From NCBI GenBank assembly GCA_030037185.1, contig JASHRR010001351.1, positions 1 to 8,883 of the forward strand: a DNA stretch of 8,883 bases, given 5' to 3'. The position numbers and the translations under genes were made by a program. Positions 7,144-8,883 of this stretch are shown here, piece after piece. This stretch comes from Xanthobacteraceae bacterium (GTDB taxonomy: Bacteria > Pseudomonadota > Alphaproteobacteria > Rhizobiales > Xanthobacteraceae). The notes beneath the pieces are model-generated. The model worked only from the letters and a program-made list of their open reading frames with translations, was not told the DNA's origin and did no database searches. Each line of letters opens with the position of its first letter. The first letter of the stretch is position 1.

Positions 7144-7815
7144 TCAAAAAACGAAGGCCGGTGCCAGGCTGAAGCCTGGCAACACGGGTGCATTTGCGTC
7201 GAACAGCTCCCTGCCGCTGCACTTGCCGTTCACGGGCTCAAACAGCTTTGCTTTTCCGAACGGCCCGGAACTCACAACAGCGACCAGCCGGCCTTGCGGC
7301 GACAGCTGCTCGCAAAGCCCGTCCGGAACGGTTTCGACCCCGCCATCAATCACAATCACATCGTAGGCAGCCGATGCTGGCGCGCCGTCTGCAAGGCGGC
7401 CAAGGATGAGGCTGACATTGCGGTTTCCGAGCGAAGCGAGCACGGACCGGGCGCGTCGCAAGAGCGCTTCGTTCTCTTCAAGGGCGACCACTTCGCGGGC
7501 GAGCCGGGCCATCACGGCCGCCGCATAGCCAGTGCTGGCTCCGATCACCAGGACCCTATCCTGCGGGCCGGGATCGGCGGCCTGGATGAGGCGCGCCATC
7601 ACCATGGGCTTCATCAGATATCGCGCCGGTTCTGTGGCCGTGGCGTCGGCAATCACGACATCGCGATCCAGATAGGCCATGGCCGCCCGTACCCGCGGCA
7701 CGAACAGCTCCCGCGGAATTTCCAGCATCGCGGTAATAACACCGACGTTGGTGACGTCGCTGGTCCGCACCTGGCCGTCCACCATCGCCCGGCGTGCCGC
7801 CTGAAAATCCGCCAT
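7144..7815 (-). CDS. pcm: Protein-L-isoaspartate O-methyltransferase family protein
   Basis: Members of this family use S-adenosylmethionine to methylate isoaspartyl residues in damaged proteins. The 223-residue protein has the expected helical start and ends close to the usual length. The SAM-binding motif I is RVLVIGASTGYAAAVMARLA (87-106), followed by VVALEEN (109-115) and YDVIVIDGGVE (151-161), typical of the class I methyltransferase fold. However, the segment that should carry the family's catalytic loop (near ISQP in standard enzymes) reads EPARYLMKP (62-70), so activity on isoaspartate is doubtful. The ATG at 7815 has GGAGG 5 bases upstream (7821-7825); an open extension to 8202 runs through non-coding repeat-rich DNA. 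In alphaproteobacteria such a gene often precedes tolC, as here, which suggests a role linked to the cell envelope. Fold certain, substrate uncertain. Confidence 0.85.
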   Translation of the reverse strand: MADFQAARRAMVDGQVRTSDVTNVGVITAMLEIPRELFVPRVRAAMAYLDRDVVIADATATEPARYLMKPMVMARLIQAADPGPQDRVLVIGASTGYAAAVMARLAREVVALEENEALLRRARSVLASLGNRNVSLILGRLADGAPASAAYDVIVIDGGVETVPDGLCEQLSPQGRLVAVVSSGPFGKAKLFEPVNGKCSGRELFDANAPVLPGFSLAPAFVF

Positions 7816-8072
7816 GCTTGCCTCCGCAACCACTTGGTGAATTGGCGGCTGCCCGTATCCTCCAATGCGCCGAGGTACGGGAGACAAAGTCACGCGACTC
7901 GGCGCAGCCCGCGGTCGGCGACTTTGCCCACCCTGAGCAGGCGGCCGACGGCGTTTTGCGGCACGGCGCGGAAAAACGCAAGGCGTCCGCCGACCCCTGC
8001 GTCCCCCTAGCCATCCGGTCAGTTGTCCCGGGGGTGGAACGATCCCACCTGTCTCGACACAACGGAGGCAAT
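7816..8072. other. Divergent intergenic region with repeats
   Basis: The methyltransferase-like gene and the HtrA-like gene diverge from here, so promoters for both should lie inside. I see no convincing -35/-10 pair. The region contains CAAAGTC (7885-7891) and GACTTTG (7920-7926) as inverted arms, the 17-base repeat (7917-7933), and a hairpin GCGTTTT/AAAACGC (7951-7957 with 7973-7979, 15-base loop). Together, 7885-7979 looks like a structured intergenic repeat element. Confidence 0.45.
7917..7933 (+). repeat. 17-base intergenic repeat, copy 2
   Basis: GGCGACTTTGCCCACCC is identical to the - strand of 5128-5144. Here it overlaps the right arm of the CAAAGTC/GACTTTG inverted repeat and is followed 17 bases later by a hairpin, whereas the other copy has its hairpin on the opposite side. 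The two sites therefore share only this core. Confidence 0.5.
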
Positions 8073-8883
8073 ATGACAGACGCTGTTTCACCCAATCCAC
8101 CTCAACTCCAATCCCCTTTGCGGCTTTCCAATGAGCTTGCAGCATTGGTCGCTGCCACCGCGCAATCAGTTGTCGCGGTGCATGGCGGCGGTCGCCGGCC
8201 ATCGAGCGGCATCATCTGGCAACCTGGTACCGTGGTAACGGCAGAGGAAACGATCGCGGGCGATGCCGATCTCGCGCTGACGCTGCCGGGCGGAGACCGC
8301 GTGCAGGCCACGCTCGCCGGACGGGATCCCTCGACCGATATTGCGGTGCTCCGTTATCAAGCGGCACCGCCGGCCAAAGCCTTCGCGACAACCCCGTTCG
8401 CCACCGACCTGCGGGCCGGCCATCTTGCGGTCGCTGTCGGGCGGGGCGACGGCATGCCGGTCGCAACCTTAGGGATCGTGGCTTTCGCAGGCGCTCCCTG
8501 GCGCAGCCGCCAAGGCGGGCAGATCGATGCAAGGATCGTGATCGACGCGCGCCTGCCGGTCGTCGCCGAAGGAGGCGCGTTGGTCGGCGCCGACGGCAGC
8601 TTGATCGGTATCGCAGTGTTTGGGCCGCGACGGCGCCTGCTCGCCATCCCGGCGGCGACCATTGCCCGCGTGGCGCCGATCATCCTGGACAAAGGCCATA
8701 TTGCCCGCGGCTATCTCGGTGTCGGACTGCAGCGCGTCCCGCTCGCGGCTGCCGAAGGCGCCGAGGCACGGCGCGGCGCGATGGTCGTGACGCTCGATCC
8801 GGCGGGCCCGGCGACCGCCGCCGGCATCCTCCAAGGCGATATCATCGTGCGGCTCGGGGACTCGCCCGTGACCGGGTTGCGCG
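8073..8883 (+). CDS. HtrA/DegP-like protein with PDZ domain, probable pseudoprotease (partial)
   Basis: The frame is open from the ATG at 8073 to the window end, giving 270 residues without a stop. GGAGG (8064-8068) lies 4 bases upstream. Residues about 20-205 align by eye with the trypsin-like domain of the S1C (DegP/HtrA) proteases: SGIIWQPGTVVTAEETI (45-61), DPSTDIAVL (85-93) and VVAEGGALVGADGSLIGI (163-180). A PDZ domain starts at GYLGVGL (213-219) and continues with PAGPATAAGILQGDIIV (243-259). The catalytic His of the usual TNNHVV is Glu59 here, and the Ser of GNSGG is Glu166; only Asp89 remains. There is no signal peptide or membrane segment at the N-terminus, unlike periplasmic HtrA. 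It therefore probably acts as a cytoplasmic non-proteolytic binding protein or partner of an active homologue. The end of the PDZ domain is beyond the window. Confidence 0.85.
   Translation, partial: MTDAVSPNPPQLQSPLRLSNELAALVAATAQSVVAVHGGGRRPSSGIIWQPGTVVTAEETIAGDADLALTLPGGDRVQATLAGRDPSTDIAVLRYQAAPPAKAFATTPFATDLRAGHLAVAVGRGDGMPVATLGIVAFAGAPWRSRQGGQIDARIVIDARLPVVAEGGALVGADGSLIGIAVFGPRRRLLAIPAATIARVAPIILDKGHIARGYLGVGLQRVPLAAAEGAEARRGAMVVTLDPAGPATAAGILQGDIIVRLGDSPVTGLR

Noticed and set aside
6811..8010. A 399-residue open frame opposite tolC and the methyltransferase-like gene
   Set aside because: It is antisense to a well-supported gene, shows no recognisable domain and has histidine- and arginine-rich composition typical of a shadow frame.
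8036..8060. GGAAC resembling the -35 box of an EcfG general-stress promoter before the HtrA-like gene
   Set aside because: The expected CGTT-type -10 box is absent 16-17 bases downstream (the bases there are ACAC or CACA).
7816..8202. N-terminal extension of the methyltransferase-like protein
   Set aside because: It runs through the repeat-rich intergenic DNA and into the HtrA-like gene on the other strand; the ATG at 7815 has a strong GGAGG and fits the family start.
1..8883. CRISPR array, tRNA, rRNA, transposase or phage genes
   Set aside because: I looked for regularly spaced repeats, tRNA T-loop signatures and transposase or integrase motifs on both strands and found none.

Overview
The window looks like chromosomal DNA from a GC-rich alphaproteobacterium of the Bradyrhizobium/Rhodopseudomonas type (order Hyphomicrobiales). 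This rests on strong GC bias in codon third positions, a DUF992 secreted protein, an isoaspartyl-methyltransferase-like gene directly before a TolC-family gene (a pairing I know from alphaproteobacteria), and GC-rich intergenic repeats. The genus is inferred from gene content, not from a marker gene.

Left part, + strand: an upstream region with two mutually exclusive hairpins (54-91), then a small secreted DUF992 protein (375-890) that is visibly less GC-rich than its neighbours. A roughly 380-base non-coding stretch follows, with an inverted pair of REP-like palindromes (1096-1176). Next is pccB, the carboxyltransferase subunit of propionyl-CoA carboxylase (1308-2840). Its start codon overlaps the stop of a possible 12-codon leader ORF (1273-1311), whose ribosome-binding site sits in the loop of a small hairpin.

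Middle and right part, - strand: four genes point left, in transcription order an isoaspartyl-methyltransferase-like gene (7815-7144), a TolC-type outer-membrane channel (6856-5375), a secreted epoxide-hydrolase-like alpha/beta hydrolase (5068-4091) and a 3-hydroxyisobutyrate-dehydrogenase-family enzyme (3842-2949). Gaps of about 250-300 bases separate them, so they need not form one operon. The dehydrogenase converges on pccB. If it really uses 3-hydroxyisobutyrate, the two could act in the same valine-to-propionyl-CoA route, but the sequence does not prove this.

Right edge, + strand: divergent from the methyltransferase gene is an HtrA/DegP-like protein (8073 to beyond the window end). Its catalytic His and Ser both appear to be replaced by Glu, and it has no signal peptide, so it is probably a pseudoprotease. 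A 17-base sequence occurs in inverted orientation in two intergenic regions (5128-5144 and 7917-7933).

I see no CRISPR array, transposase, phage gene, tRNA or rRNA, and no obvious new multi-gene system. The most interesting items are the inactive-looking HtrA protein, the leader ORF of pccB, the methyltransferase-like protein lacking the usual catalytic motif, and the intergenic repeats.
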